A DNA stretch of 9,260 nt from an uncultured Collinsella sp. (GCA_958447915.1 CAUDCB010000069.1:1-9260); one strand, 5' to 3'. Shown: positions 1-6,599, counted from the stretch's first letter. Numbers and translations: made by a program. The notes: generated by a model from the letters alone, not told the origin.

Positions 1-196
1 ATTCCGCTGCGAGCGAGACGCTCGGCATGAGCAGCGAGCTCACCGTGAGCGCGCACACGGCGCCCGCGACGATGCGGCGCGTCACGCGGCGCCAGCTGCC
101 GTGCGCGAGTCCTATGCGACGGCGAACGTCGGGTTCGGCAACATGGGTTCCGGCGGTAGCGTCATTGCGTTTGGGGGTCGTGAACAAGGCTGCCAT
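1..196 (-). CDS. Wall-anchored surface protein, N-terminal part (runs off left edge)
   Basis: Only the first 65 codons are visible; the gene continues beyond the left edge. The start is the ATG at 196, preceded by a GGGAG ribosome binding site; an in-frame ATG at 214 has no such site. The peptide has an unusually long basic N-region (about 41 residues, ending GSWRRVTRR), a hydrophobic stretch AGAVCALTVSSLLMP, and a likely signal-peptidase I site at SLA/AE. It matches the first 65 residues of the gene at 468-2239 at 58 positions, so it is a tandem paralogue and probably also an extracellular beta-helix protein, though its mature domain is not visible. The matching upstream region (234-293) suggests shared control. 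Confidence 0.8.
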   Translation of the reverse strand, partial: MAALFTTPKRNDATAGTHVAEPDVRRRIGLAHGSWRRVTRRIVAGAVCALTVSSLLMPSVSLAAE

Positions 197-233
197 GGTT
201 GCTCCCGTTCTCATAGGGCCTATACGACTAGAT

Positions 234-293
234 TCAGCGTATCTGCTGGATGTTGCCGGCGGTAGTGCCGTTTGGAGGGCAAAATGGCCAAAA
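234..293 (-). promoter_or_regulatory. Conserved 60-bp upstream block, copy 1
   Basis: This non-coding block lies about 40 bp upstream of the first surface-protein start. It matches 2277-2336 at about 56 of 60 positions, with 31 consecutive identical bases at 256-286. The DNA between this block and the terminator (294-334) has diverged between the two copies, so the conservation is local. It probably contains the promoter and perhaps a regulator site, but I cannot place convincing -35 and -10 hexamers. Confidence 0.5.
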
Positions 294-334
294 TGGGGGA
301 GAAATAGGTCGCACGCCGGCGCAGGGACCGGCGC

Positions 335-374
335 TAAAAGAAAAGCGCGGGGCCGCATGGCGACTCCGCGCTTT
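335..374 (-). terminator. Rho-independent terminator of the upstream surface-protein gene
   Basis: The arms AAAGCGCGG (342-350) and CCGCGCTTT (366-374) form a 9-bp GC-rich stem. On the minus strand it is followed by TTTTCTTTTA. It is a diverged copy of the hairpin behind the purine permease at 2378-2420 and now closes the gene ending at 468. Confidence 0.75.
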
Positions 375-400
375 ATTGTTCAGCTTTTGCAGCCTTGCCC

Positions 401-445
401 TTACGCTACGAAGAAGTAGACGAGGAAGGCAAGGGCCGCGATCCA
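401..445 (-). pseudogene. Stranded 3' tail of a purine permease gene
   Basis: Read on the minus strand, this encodes WIAALAFLVYFFVA and a stop codon, exactly the last 14 residues of the NCS2 permease at 2447-3757. Upstream of the Trp codon the match ends, about 22 bp from the stop codon of the surface-protein gene. The 45 bp differ from the intact permease at four positions. Three are synonymous third-position changes and the fourth swaps TAA for TAG. This pattern means both tails diverged as functional coding sequence before this one was cut off. It has no start and cannot be expressed as a protein. Confidence 0.8.
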
Positions 446-554
446 CTCGTCCTGTGCGAAAAAGTGTTTACGAGCGCTTGCGGCTCAGCACGGCGCCTGC
501 GGCGATGGCGGCTGTTCCCGCAAAGGCGGCTGCCACGATGGCTACGCTCGAGGT

Positions 555-572
555 GTCGCCGGTGGCCGCGAG
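555..572 (-). other. LAATGD cell-wall sorting motif
   Basis: The six codons encode LAATGD, followed by a hydrophobic segment of about 24 residues and the basic tail RKRS: a sortase sorting signal with Ala instead of Pro at position 2. LAxTG is the motif known for class E sortases of high-GC Gram-positive bacteria. No sortase gene is in the window. Confidence 0.7.
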
Positions 573-1250
573 CTTGCCGATGGTCTTGGCTCCCGTGGCT
601 GCAACTGCAACGGTCTTGGTTGTCTTCGTGCCCTCGGACTTGGAACCCTCGGGCTTGGTCCCGCCGGGCTTCTCCTCGGGTTTGGTCTCCTCGGGAGGCG
701 CGATGACCGTGCTCTTGGCGACGGCCTGGTCGTAGGGGGAGTCGATCGTGGCATCGCCCGTGCCGATGGTCTGCCCCGCCTCGTAGACGATGCCGTCGCT
801 GAGCTCTTCCTTGTTGCGATAGTCAATGACTTTGCCACCTGCAGGCGTCTGGATGAGAGCGCCCTCGATCTCGATGGTGCCGATCGCCTCGCCGTCCGCG
901 CTCATGGCAAGGGCGAAGATCGCCGCCGTGTCTCCCTCGGCCGTGACCTTGCTGCGGACGATCGAGATGGTCGCGGGCGTGATGCCCTTCTCGGTCTGGG
1001 CGAAGATGCCGATGTTCAGGCCCTCGGACTCAGGGATGGCCTCGCCATCCTGGTCGTTGCTGTAGTGGTCGGGGCCGTCGCCGCCGGCCTCAGCATAGCG
1101 GGCTATGGCCTTGACAACGGAGTCGCTGATGTAGATGTGGCCACCCGCTTCGTTGGGGTTGAAGTTTCTGGTGGAGATTGCAACCGAGAGCCTGCCTTCT
1201 GCGAACGCATCTACGATTGAGCCGTTCTTGATGACGATGTCGTCCTCGTC

Positions 1251-1753
1251 GGTGTAGAGGGCGATGACTTCCCCGCCATCTGAGCTTGCGCGAACCGTCA
1301 CGGTCGCGCCATCGAGCGTGACGCCCTTGTAGGCATAGACGCCGTAACCAACACCGGTTGCGTCAAGGGAGGCGTTCGTGACCGTAAGACCGCCATAGGC
1401 CTTGACGGCATAATCTTCCTCAGAGTTCGCCTTGACCTGGCTGCCGCCCGAGATCTCGATGTCGCCGTCAGCCAAAAGCGCCTCGTCTTTGACAGAGCTT
1501 GCCACGACCTTGCCGCCGCCCTTGATGGTGAGGTTTTCCCGGCTTCGATACCCTGGTCCTTGGTAGCCTTGGCAGTGACGGTTCCGCTGTTGTCGATCGT
1601 GATATTGCCGTCCGCCCTGATGGCATCCGAGGCGCCCGTGGCGTTGACGGTGCCCGAACCCTTGATGGTGATGTCTCTACCGGCGTCAATGGCGTCAGAC
1701 TTGGTGCTCGTGGCGTTGACGGTGCCGGCTCCGTCGATGTTGATGTCTCCGTC
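1251..1753 (-). repeat. In-gene tandem repeats of about 66-72 bp (beta-helix rungs)
   Basis: The encoded protein repeats a unit of about 22-24 residues. Examples are GDINIDGAGTVNATSTKSDA, GRDITIKGSGTVNATGASDA and DGNITIDNSGTVTAKATKDQ. The pattern continues across the frameshift at 1534-1537, which is good evidence that the two frames were one gene. The units diverge strongly at DNA level. Confidence 0.7.
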
Positions 1754-2276
1754 GGAGACGATGGTGTCCCTAGACGATGTCACGCTGAGCGTGTCGGATG
1801 CACCGCCCTGGACATTGAGCTCGGCGCTCTCAGCATTGCCATCCTCAACCGAGATGCCATGGCCGTCGCCGTTGGTGACGGTGTTGTTTCCCGAGTAATT
1901 GACGTTGAGCTTGCCTGCGGCCTCGATCGCACCGCCGTTATAGTTGTTGAGCTTCATGTCGTCGGCGCCGTTCCAGTTCCAGGTGCCGGCAGCGTCGCCC
2001 GCCGCGGTGCCGGCATTGTACTGGGTACCGTCGACGTTGATCCATTCCGCTGCGAGCGAGACGCTCGGCATGAGCAGCGAGCTCACCGTGAGCGCGCATA
2101 CGGCGCCTACAACGATGCGGCGCGTCACGCGGCGCCAGCTGCCGTGTGCGAGCGCAATACGACGGCGAACGTCGGGCTCGATAAAATGGGCTCCAGAGGT
2201 TTTGTCATTGCGCTTGGGGGTCGTGAACAAGGCGGCCATGGTTACTCCCATCCTCATAGGGCCTATGCGATTACGC

Positions 2277-2336
2277 TCAGCATATCTGCAGGATGTAGCC
2301 GGCGGTAGTGCCGTTTGGAGGGCAAAATGTCCAAAA
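2277..2336 (-). promoter_or_regulatory. Conserved 60-bp upstream block, copy 2
   Basis: This is the counterpart of 234-293, placed identically relative to the surface-protein start at 2239. The 31-bp core at 2299-2329 is identical in both copies. It is a presumed promoter or control region, but no clear sigma-70 hexamers are seen. Confidence 0.5.
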
Positions 2337-2377
2337 CTTGGGAAGCAATACATCACGCGTCCGTGCGTTGCCTGGCT

Positions 2378-2420
2378 TTAAAAGAAAAGCGCGGAGCCGC
2401 TCGATTCGACTCCGCGCTTT
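2378..2420 (-). terminator. Rho-independent terminator of the purine permease gene
   Basis: A perfect 11-bp stem, AAAGCGCGGAG (2386-2396) with CTCCGCGCTTT (2410-2420), is followed on the minus strand by TTTTCTTTTA. It begins 27 bp after the permease stop codon and separates the permease from the surface-protein gene. Confidence 0.88.
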
Positions 2421-2446
2421 GGTGTTTGGTATTGCGAATCTTGCGC

Positions 2447-3757
2447 CTACGCCACGAAGAAGTAGACGAGGAAGGCGAGGGCTGCGATCCACATGAGCGG
2501 CTTGATCTTGGAGGCCTCGCCCTTAAAGAGCGCGACGACCACGTAGGCGATAAAGCCCAGACCGATGCCGGCAGAGATGGAGTAGGTGAAGGGCACGCCG
2601 GCGACAATCATGAACGCCGGGAAGCCCTGCGACACGTCGGACCAGTCGATCTCGGAGGCCTCGCTCATCATGAGGTAGCCGACGTAGACCAGGGCACCGC
2701 AAGTGGCGGCGCTGGAAACGATGGAGACGACGGGGGAGAAAAACGCGGCGAGGATAAACAGCACGCCGGTTGTGACGGAGGTGAGACCCGTGCGGCCACC
2801 GTCGGCAGCGCCAGAGGTGGACTCGACGAAGGTGGTGATGGAGGAGACGCCCATGAAACCGCCCACGGCAGCGGCGGCGGAGTCGACGATCAAGATCTCC
2901 TTGATGTTCTCGACGTTGCCGTCGTCGGTGAGGAACTCGCCCTGCTTGGCCACGGCCATCGCGGTGCCCATGGTGTCGAAGAAGTCACTCATGAGCAGCG
3001 AGAACGAGATGACGAGGAGCGCGGGGTCGGTAAGGACCTTGACGATGGCGGGCACGCCGCCGGCGTCGGCGATGGGGCCGCCGATGCTCGAGAAGTCGAG
3101 CGGGGCAATGATACCGGTCGGAGCCTGGGTCACACCCAGGGGGATACCGGCGATAACGGCGACGATGATGCCGATGAGCAGCGAGCCCGGCACGTTGCGG
3201 GAGGCCAAGGCAACCGTCACGACGATGGAGATGATGCCGACGATAAAGGTGGGGGAGGTGATGTCGCCCAGACCGACGAGCGTACCGGCGCCAGCGGTGA
3301 TGATACCGGCGTCGCACAGGCCGATCATGGCGATGAACAGGCCCAGACCCACCGAGATGGCGTGACGCAGGACAACCGGGATGGCGTCCATGATGGCCTC
3401 GCGCAGGCCACAGAGCACGAGCAGCAAGATGACGACGCCCTCAAGGAAGATGACGCTCATGGCCACGTGCCAGTCACCGCCGCAGACGGTAGTGGTGATT
3501 CCAGCGATCATCGCGTTGACGCCTAAGCCCGACGCGCAGGCGAGCGGGCGGTTGGCGAAGATACCCATGCAGATGGTCATGATGCCGGCGCCCAGGCAGG
3601 TGGCGCAGGCGAGCGCTCCCGCATCGATGCCGGCGCCCGAGAGCACTGCGGGGTTGACGGCGATGATGTAGGCCATCGCCAGGAATGTTGTCAGTCCAGC
3701 GCGAAGTTCGGTCCCGATTGTGGACTTGCGCTCACTGACGTGAAAAAGTTCGTCCAT
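2447..3757 (-). CDS. NCS2-family (AzgA-type) purine permease
   Basis: This is a 436-residue integral membrane protein, very likely a proton-coupled importer of hypoxanthine/guanine or adenine in the cytoplasmic membrane (relatives are PbuG of Bacillus and AdeP/GhxP of E. coli). Family signs are the N-terminal segment TTFLAMAYIIAVNP (23-36), ASGLGVNAM, SDFFDTMGT (257-265, the TM8 substrate-site motif), and ESTSGAADGGRTG (312-324, the TM10 motif). The length is typical for the AzgA branch and the protein ends in a hydrophobic helix. The start at 3757 is chosen because AAGGAAAGG lies just upstream; 19 further in-frame codons have no such site. It is transcribed divergently from the deformylase-like gene and closed by its own terminator. 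The exact base transported cannot be read from the sequence. No purine-riboswitch core is evident in the leader. Confidence 0.93.
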   Translation of the reverse strand: MDELFHVSERKSTIGTELRAGLTTFLAMAYIIAVNPAVLSGAGIDAGALACATCLGAGIMTICMGIFANRPLACASGLGVNAMIAGITTTVCGGDWHVAMSVIFLEGVVILLLVLCGLREAIMDAIPVVLRHAISVGLGLFIAMIGLCDAGIITAGAGTLVGLGDITSPTFIVGIISIVVTVALASRNVPGSLLIGIIVAVIAGIPLGVTQAPTGIIAPLDFSSIGGPIADAGGVPAIVKVLTDPALLVISFSLLMSDFFDTMGTAMAVAKQGEFLTDDGNVENIKEILIVDSAAAAVGGFMGVSSITTFVESTSGAADGGRTGLTSVTTGVLFILAAFFSPVVSIVSSAATCGALVYVGYLMMSEASEIDWSDVSQGFPAFMIVAGVPFTYSISAGIGLGFIAYVVVALFKGEASKIKPLMWIAALAFLVYFFVA

Positions 3758-3774
3758 GCATACCCTTTCCTTGT

Positions 3775-3818
3775 TCGGCCCCGAGTTTAGGCCGATTGAC
3801 ACGAACGCTCCCACTATA
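3775..3818 (-). promoter_or_regulatory. Possible permease promoter and leader hairpin
   Basis: On the minus strand a TATAGT hexamer (3813-3818) could be a -10 box. Between it and the ribosome binding site, TCGGCC and GGCCGA (3775-3795) form a short hairpin. No good -35 is found at the right distance, so this is tentative. Confidence 0.3.
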
Positions 3819-3911
3819 GCCCCTTTACGACGCTGTTGTTCCTCGCATGTTGATGTTCGGCGCTTTGTGGCAGACGGACGGTATTTTTCGCATGAAAATG
3901 TATGGGTACCG

Positions 3912-3917
3912 TATACT
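3912..3917 (+). promoter_or_regulatory. Candidate -10 box for the deformylase-like gene
   Basis: TATACT lies 34 bp upstream of the start codon, matching the TATAAT consensus at five of six positions. The -35 region at 16-18 bp spacing is poor. Confidence 0.45.
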
Positions 3918-3950
3918 TAAGCGGTTACAACGACCCCTATGGAGGAACGT

Positions 3951-4370
3951 ATGATTAAAGAGCTTTGCCACGACGAGGCTATCCTGTCCCAGCGTTGCGA
4001 GGTTGCGACCGTCGAGGACGAGTCGGTTGCTCAGGACCTGATCGATACCATCAAGTCGCTCGACGATGCCGGCTGCCTTGCCGCTAACCAGATTGGCGTT
4101 ACCAAGAAGGTTTGCGTCTACCTGGACGACGCCGGCGAGCCCCACGTGCTCTACAACCCCCGTCTGGTGTTTGGCCTGGGTGCCAGCAAGATGGAGGAGA
4201 GCTGCCTGACGCACGAGGAGGTCACCAAGTCCACGCGCTATATCAAGTGCAAGGTTGCTTTTGACCAGATCGTCGACGGCAAGATGAAGGAGTGCCGCCG
4301 CGATTACGCAGGCTTTGAGGCTCAGATGATCCAGCACATGATCGATCACTGTCTTGGAAAGTTGGTCTAA
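3951..4370 (+). CDS. Peptide-deformylase-like protein lacking the catalytic Glu
   Basis: This 139-residue protein belongs to the short peptide deformylase class common in Firmicutes and Coriobacteriia. Deformylases are metal enzymes that remove the formyl group from the initiator Met of new proteins. Motif 1 is GCLAANQ (41-47, for GxGxAAxQ) and motif 2 is ESCLT (83-87, for EGCLS), so Gln47 and the metal ligand Cys85 are present. Motif 3 is HMIDH (129-133) instead of HExxH: both His ligands remain, but the Glu acting as general base is Met130. A Glu codon would need two base changes. Normal deformylase activity is therefore doubtful; it may bind peptides or metal, or be a decaying paralogue. 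The start at 3951 fits the GGAGG site at 3941; an ATG at 3939 overlaps that site. A strong terminator follows. A canonical relative ends at the right edge of the window. Confidence 0.88.
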   Translation: MIKELCHDEAILSQRCEVATVEDESVAQDLIDTIKSLDDAGCLAANQIGVTKKVCVYLDDAGEPHVLYNPRLVFGLGASKMEESCLTHEEVTKSTRYIKCKVAFDQIVDGKMKECRRDYAGFEAQMIQHMIDHCLGKLV

Positions 4371-4401
4371 GGGGACCAAAGCACCGCACCTCGTCGTTTT
4401 T

Positions 4402-4441
4402 AGTCCGGGTATGACATTGTTGTCATGTCCGGACTTTTTTG
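4402..4441 (+). terminator. Strong Rho-independent terminator after the deformylase-like gene
   Basis: A 15-bp stem (4402-4416 with 4421-4435, two G-T pairs) with the loop TTGT is followed by six T's counting the last stem base. It starts 31 bp after the stop codon and separates this gene from the hydrolase. Confidence 0.92.
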
Positions 4442-4501
4442 TTTAGCGCTCCTTTGTTTGGTGACAATGACCTTAGTAAGAACATTGAGCTAGGAGGCGC
4501 T

Positions 4502-5467
4502 ATGTGCACGAGCATTCGATTTACCGATAATTCCGGCCGCATGTATCTGGGCCGCAACCTCGACTGGAGCTTTGGATACGGCGAGCAGGTTCGCGTGGTG
4601 CCCCGCGGGTTCCACATCCCGTACTCGTTTATCGACGATGCGACGGCGGCGCATGCGGTAATCGGTATGTGTATCGATTACAAGAACTATCCCATGTTTT
4701 TCGATTGCGGCAACGATGCGGGCCTGGCTGTGGCGGGGCTCAACTTTCCCGGCTATGCCGAGTATGCCGAGGGGCCGGTTGATGGCAAGACCAATATCGC
4801 GGCCTACGAGTTTCCCCTGTGGGTGGCGGCGACGTTCTCGACGGTCGACGAGGCCGAGGCTGCACTGCGCGATACGGTGATTGTCGCCAAACCTGCCGGC
4901 GAGGGCCTGGGCGTGTCGCTGCTCCATTGGATTATCGGCGACAGCCAGCGCAGTATCGTGGTCGAGATGATGGCCGACGGCCTGCATGTATACGACGACC
5001 CGGTCGATACCCTTGCCAACCAGCCGACTTTCCCGTGGCATATGGAAAACCTGCGCACCTATATCACCGCCACCAGCGATTTTCCGCAGACGGCGACATG
5101 GCGCGCCGCCGAGCTCAAGCCTTATGGCGCTGGTGCCGGCATGCGCGGTATTCCGGGCGACTGCTATTCGCCGAGCCGTTTTGTAAAGGCGGCCTACCTC
5201 AATGCCAATTACCCGCAAAAGGGCAGCGAGGCCGAAAACGTCGTCCGCATGTTCCGTTCGCTCGAGGGCGTGGCGATGATCGAGGGAGCGTCCAAGATGG
5301 GCGACGGCAAGTTCGAGAAGACCATCTACACCGGATGCTTTAGCGCGCGTACGGGCAATTATTACTACGCGACCTACGATGACCCATCTATTCGCTACGT
5401 GAGCCTGATGGATGCCGAGGGCGCGAGCCCCGATAGGCTCGTGGTTCCCGAGCCGCGTCGTTCGTAG
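4502..5467 (+). CDS. bsh: Choloylglycine hydrolase (probable bile salt hydrolase)
   Basis: This is a 321-residue N-terminal-nucleophile amidase of the choloylglycine hydrolase/penicillin V acylase family. It probably cleaves glycine or taurine from conjugated bile salts, a typical gut trait. Cys2 follows the initiator Met and becomes the nucleophile. Arg18 and Asp21 lie in GRNLDW, Asn81 in AGLNFPG, Asn173 in NQPTFPW and Arg226 in SPSRFV, so all usual catalytic and oxyanion positions are present. There is no signal peptide, so the enzyme should be cytoplasmic. The start at 4502 is set by the requirement for Met-Cys and by a GGAGG site at 4493; the frame is open further upstream but would bury the Cys. 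It appears monocistronic, with a terminator before it and a hairpin behind. Preference for bile salts over penicillin V or other N-acyl amides cannot be proven from sequence. Confidence 0.92.
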   Translation: MCTSIRFTDNSGRMYLGRNLDWSFGYGEQVRVVPRGFHIPYSFIDDATAAHAVIGMCIDYKNYPMFFDCGNDAGLAVAGLNFPGYAEYAEGPVDGKTNIAAYEFPLWVAATFSTVDEAEAALRDTVIVAKPAGEGLGVSLLHWIIGDSQRSIVVEMMADGLHVYDDPVDTLANQPTFPWHMENLRTYITATSDFPQTATWRAAELKPYGAGAGMRGIPGDCYSPSRFVKAAYLNANYPQKGSEAENVVRMFRSLEGVAMIEGASKMGDGKFEKTIYTGCFSARTGNYYYATYDDPSIRYVSLMDAEGASPDRLVVPEPRRS

Positions 5468-5490
5468 CCCATAGCTTTACTGCAGTGCAA

Positions 5491-5526
5491 AGCGCCCCTG
5501 CATCTTCCGTGAGGTGCAGGGGCGCT
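5491..5526. terminator. Hairpin between the convergent hydrolase and transporter genes
   Basis: The arms AGCGCCCCTGCA (5491-5502) and TGCAGGGGCGCT (5515-5526) form a perfect 12-bp stem with a 12-nt loop. It lies between two converging genes and may serve both. The T-tract is weak: TTT on the minus strand, none on the plus strand. It may be an imperfect terminator or an mRNA-end structure. Confidence 0.6.
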
Positions 5527-5565
5527 GCGACCTGGGCTTTATCCCGCATGCGCTCCGAGAAAATG
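5523..5565 (+). pseudogene. 43-bp lysR fragment behind the transporter gene
   Basis: This matches 7023-7065 inside the lysR gene at 40 of 43 bases. In the same frame it reads RCDLGFIPHALREN against RCDLGFIPHEPREN in the regulator. One of the three differences is synonymous; two change residues (Glu to Ala, Pro to Leu). It fills the gap between the transporter stop codon (5570) and the hairpin. It is either a remnant of an earlier paralogous lysR gene or a duplication scar. Transcribed from the transporter gene, it would be antisense to lysR mRNA. Confidence 0.7.
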
Positions 5566-5569
5566 TCCC

Positions 5570-6481
5570 TTAAGCGCGTGCTGCCTGGGCGATACCAGCC
5601 TTTGCACTAGCGTGTTTGCCGGCGAGTTCGCAAAAGAGCGCGCCGCCGATGATGAGCGCGGCACCCATCAGGCGGACCGGCGTCATGGTCTCGCCCAAAA
5701 GGGCAACGGAGAACACGACGGCCGAAAGCGGCTCAAGGTAGCCGACAACCGCGACGGTCTGCACGGGCAGCTTGGCGACGGCGCTAAAGTAGAGCAGGCA
5801 ACCGATGCCGGTGTTGACGACGCCGAGCATAGCGACGGCGCGCCAATCGATGCCTGCGGCGATGCCGGGGGAGAAAAACGAGGGAGCGCCTTGGGTGACG
5901 AGCGTAAGGACCAGCGCGGTCACAAAGGCGGCGCTCACCTGGAGCGTGGAGTTTTCGAGGCCTTCGACGTGTGGCGCACCCTTGCTAGCGATGACCATCA
6001 ACGCGTAGCAGAAGGCCGAGGCGATGCCGCAAGCGATACCCGCAATGGGCATATTGCCGCCTAGACCTTGTGCCGCAATGAGAAAGGCGCCGCAGGCAAC
6101 GGCGATAAACCCGGCGATTTTGCCGCCGGTCAGTTTTTCGCCAAAGATAAACGGCGAGAGGGCCATGACGATGATGGGGCCGCAGTAGTACAGCAGCGAG
6201 GATACGCCGACGCCGATCGTCTGGTAGGCGCGGAACAGAAAAATCCAGCTGGCGCCCAGCGCGGCTCCCGAGAGGAGGAGGGCTGCGGCTTCGCGGGGGC
6301 GAGATGGCGCCTGCAACTTATGGCTTTGGGTGATGGCGAGGATGGTGACAAGCGAGAGCGCGCCCAAAAACGTGCGTAGTAGCACGATATCGGAGCTCGG
6401 CAGCGCGATGGCAGCGGCGATGATGCCGTTGGAGCCAAACAATAGCAATGCTGCTAAGTACGTAAACAGTCCGTTGTCCAT
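5570..6481 (-). CDS. EamA-family (DMT superfamily) transporter
   Basis: This is a 303-residue membrane protein with about ten predicted helices in two EamA repeats (roughly residues 5-135 and 150-285), the usual length for this family. Typical features are a short N-terminus before helix 1 (GLFTYLAALLLFGSNGIIAA), an Arg in helix 2 (LLRTFLGALS), and the second-repeat end GYLEPLSAVVFSVALLGE, a hallmark of the family. Members mostly export amino acids or other metabolites; the substrate here is unknown. The start at 6481 is preceded by a purine-rich stretch (GAGGGGACGGAAG). The gene is divergent from a LysR regulator 118 bp away, a layout in which the regulator commonly controls the transporter. 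Just downstream lies a fragment of that regulator's coding sequence in antisense orientation. Confidence 0.92.
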   Translation of the reverse strand: MDNGLFTYLAALLLFGSNGIIAAAIALPSSDIVLLRTFLGALSLVTILAITQSHKLQAPSRPREAAALLLSGAALGASWIFLFRAYQTIGVGVSSLLYYCGPIIVMALSPFIFGEKLTGGKIAGFIAVACGAFLIAAQGLGGNMPIAGIACGIASAFCYALMVIASKGAPHVEGLENSTLQVSAAFVTALVLTLVTQGAPSFFSPGIAAGIDWRAVAMLGVVNTGIGCLLYFSAVAKLPVQTVAVVGYLEPLSAVVFSVALLGETMTPVRLMGAALIIGGALFCELAGKHASAKAGIAQAARA

Positions 6482-6504
6482 GCGCTTCCGTCCCCTCTAT
6501 ATCC

Positions 6505-6527
6505 GAACATGTTCACTATGGGTGAAC
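6505..6527. promoter_or_regulatory. Dyad operator candidate in the eamA/lysR divergent region
   Basis: GTTCAC-N5-GTGAAC (6511-6527) is a perfect dyad containing a T-N11-A core (6513 area), the classic LysR binding pattern. An overlapping palindrome, GAACATGTTC, lies at 6505-6514. It abuts the lysR -35 box, so binding could repress lysR and control eamA. Confidence 0.6.
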
Positions 6528-6554
6528 TGGCAATAGAAGAAAAGCGAATATAAT
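6527..6554 (+). promoter_or_regulatory. lysR promoter
   Basis: A perfect TATAAT (6549-6554) is preceded at 16 bp by CTGGCA (6527-6532, four of six to TTGACA). The -35 touches the right arm of the dyad at 6511-6527. Confidence 0.65.
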
Positions 6555-6563
6555 GCATGGCTA

Positions 6564-6582
6564 ACATGACAAAAATTCATGT
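6564..6582. promoter_or_regulatory. Second dyad in the lysR leader
   Basis: ACATGA-N7-TCATGT also contains a T-N11-A core. It lies downstream of the lysR -10 box and just before the ribosome binding site, where a bound regulator would block transcription. Its sequence differs from the dyad at 6511-6527. Confidence 0.4.
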
Positions 6583-6599
6583 AAAGGTGGAGGCGTGTC

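Larger units (their letters stand above)
468..2239 (-). pseudogene. Secreted beta-helix surface protein with LAxTG-type anchor, frameshifted
   Basis: Two overlapping reading frames (2239 to 1298, and about 1537 to 468) are halves of one gene of about 590 codons. Restoring one A in the run at 1534-1537 (codon 235) joins ...GIEAGK to NLTIKGGGKVV... in the same repeat pattern. Residues 1-64 form a signal peptide with a long basic N-region (RRVTRR, then a hydrophobic core, SLA/AE). The body has at least seven repeats of about 22-24 residues of the type (D/N)ITI.GSGTV.A...DAI.A, typical of right-handed beta-helix 'carbohydrate-binding domain' proteins (Cthe_2159-like, assigned by pattern only). 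A Pro/Lys/Glu-rich wall-spanning stretch follows. The end is a sorting signal: LAATGD, a hydrophobic helix, then RKRS. The start at 2239 has a GGGAG site; an alternative in-frame ATG is at 2257. As written, translation ends early and loses the anchor. A sequencing error or slippage variation in the A-run are alternatives to a true pseudogene. Confidence 0.78.

Noticed and set aside
1251..1753. Tandem repeats as a possible CRISPR array
   Set aside because: The repeats are in frame, vary strongly at DNA level and encode beta-helix rungs.
2315..3526. A 403-codon plus-strand open frame rich in Asp, Gly, His and Glu
   Set aside because: It is antisense to the well-supported permease; its low-complexity composition is what reading the reverse of a GC-rich membrane-protein gene produces, and it lacks a recognisable domain.
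3758..3950. Purine riboswitch in the permease leader
   Set aside because: The leader lacks the conserved purine-aptamer core (UAUA...UAAU pattern) and a three-way junction; only a short hairpin is visible.
3825..4379. A 184-codon minus-strand frame over the deformylase-like gene
   Set aside because: It has no ribosome binding site and no recognisable domain; the opposite strand has motifs, ribosome binding site and terminator.
4439..4501. An upstream start that would extend the hydrolase by 21 residues
   Set aside because: It begins in the terminator T-tract and would bury the N-terminal Cys nucleophile that this family needs right after the Met.
5491..5526. The hairpin as a mobile-element end or small RNA gene
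   Set aside because: There is no second copy, target duplication or promoter; its place between converging genes fits an mRNA-end structure better.
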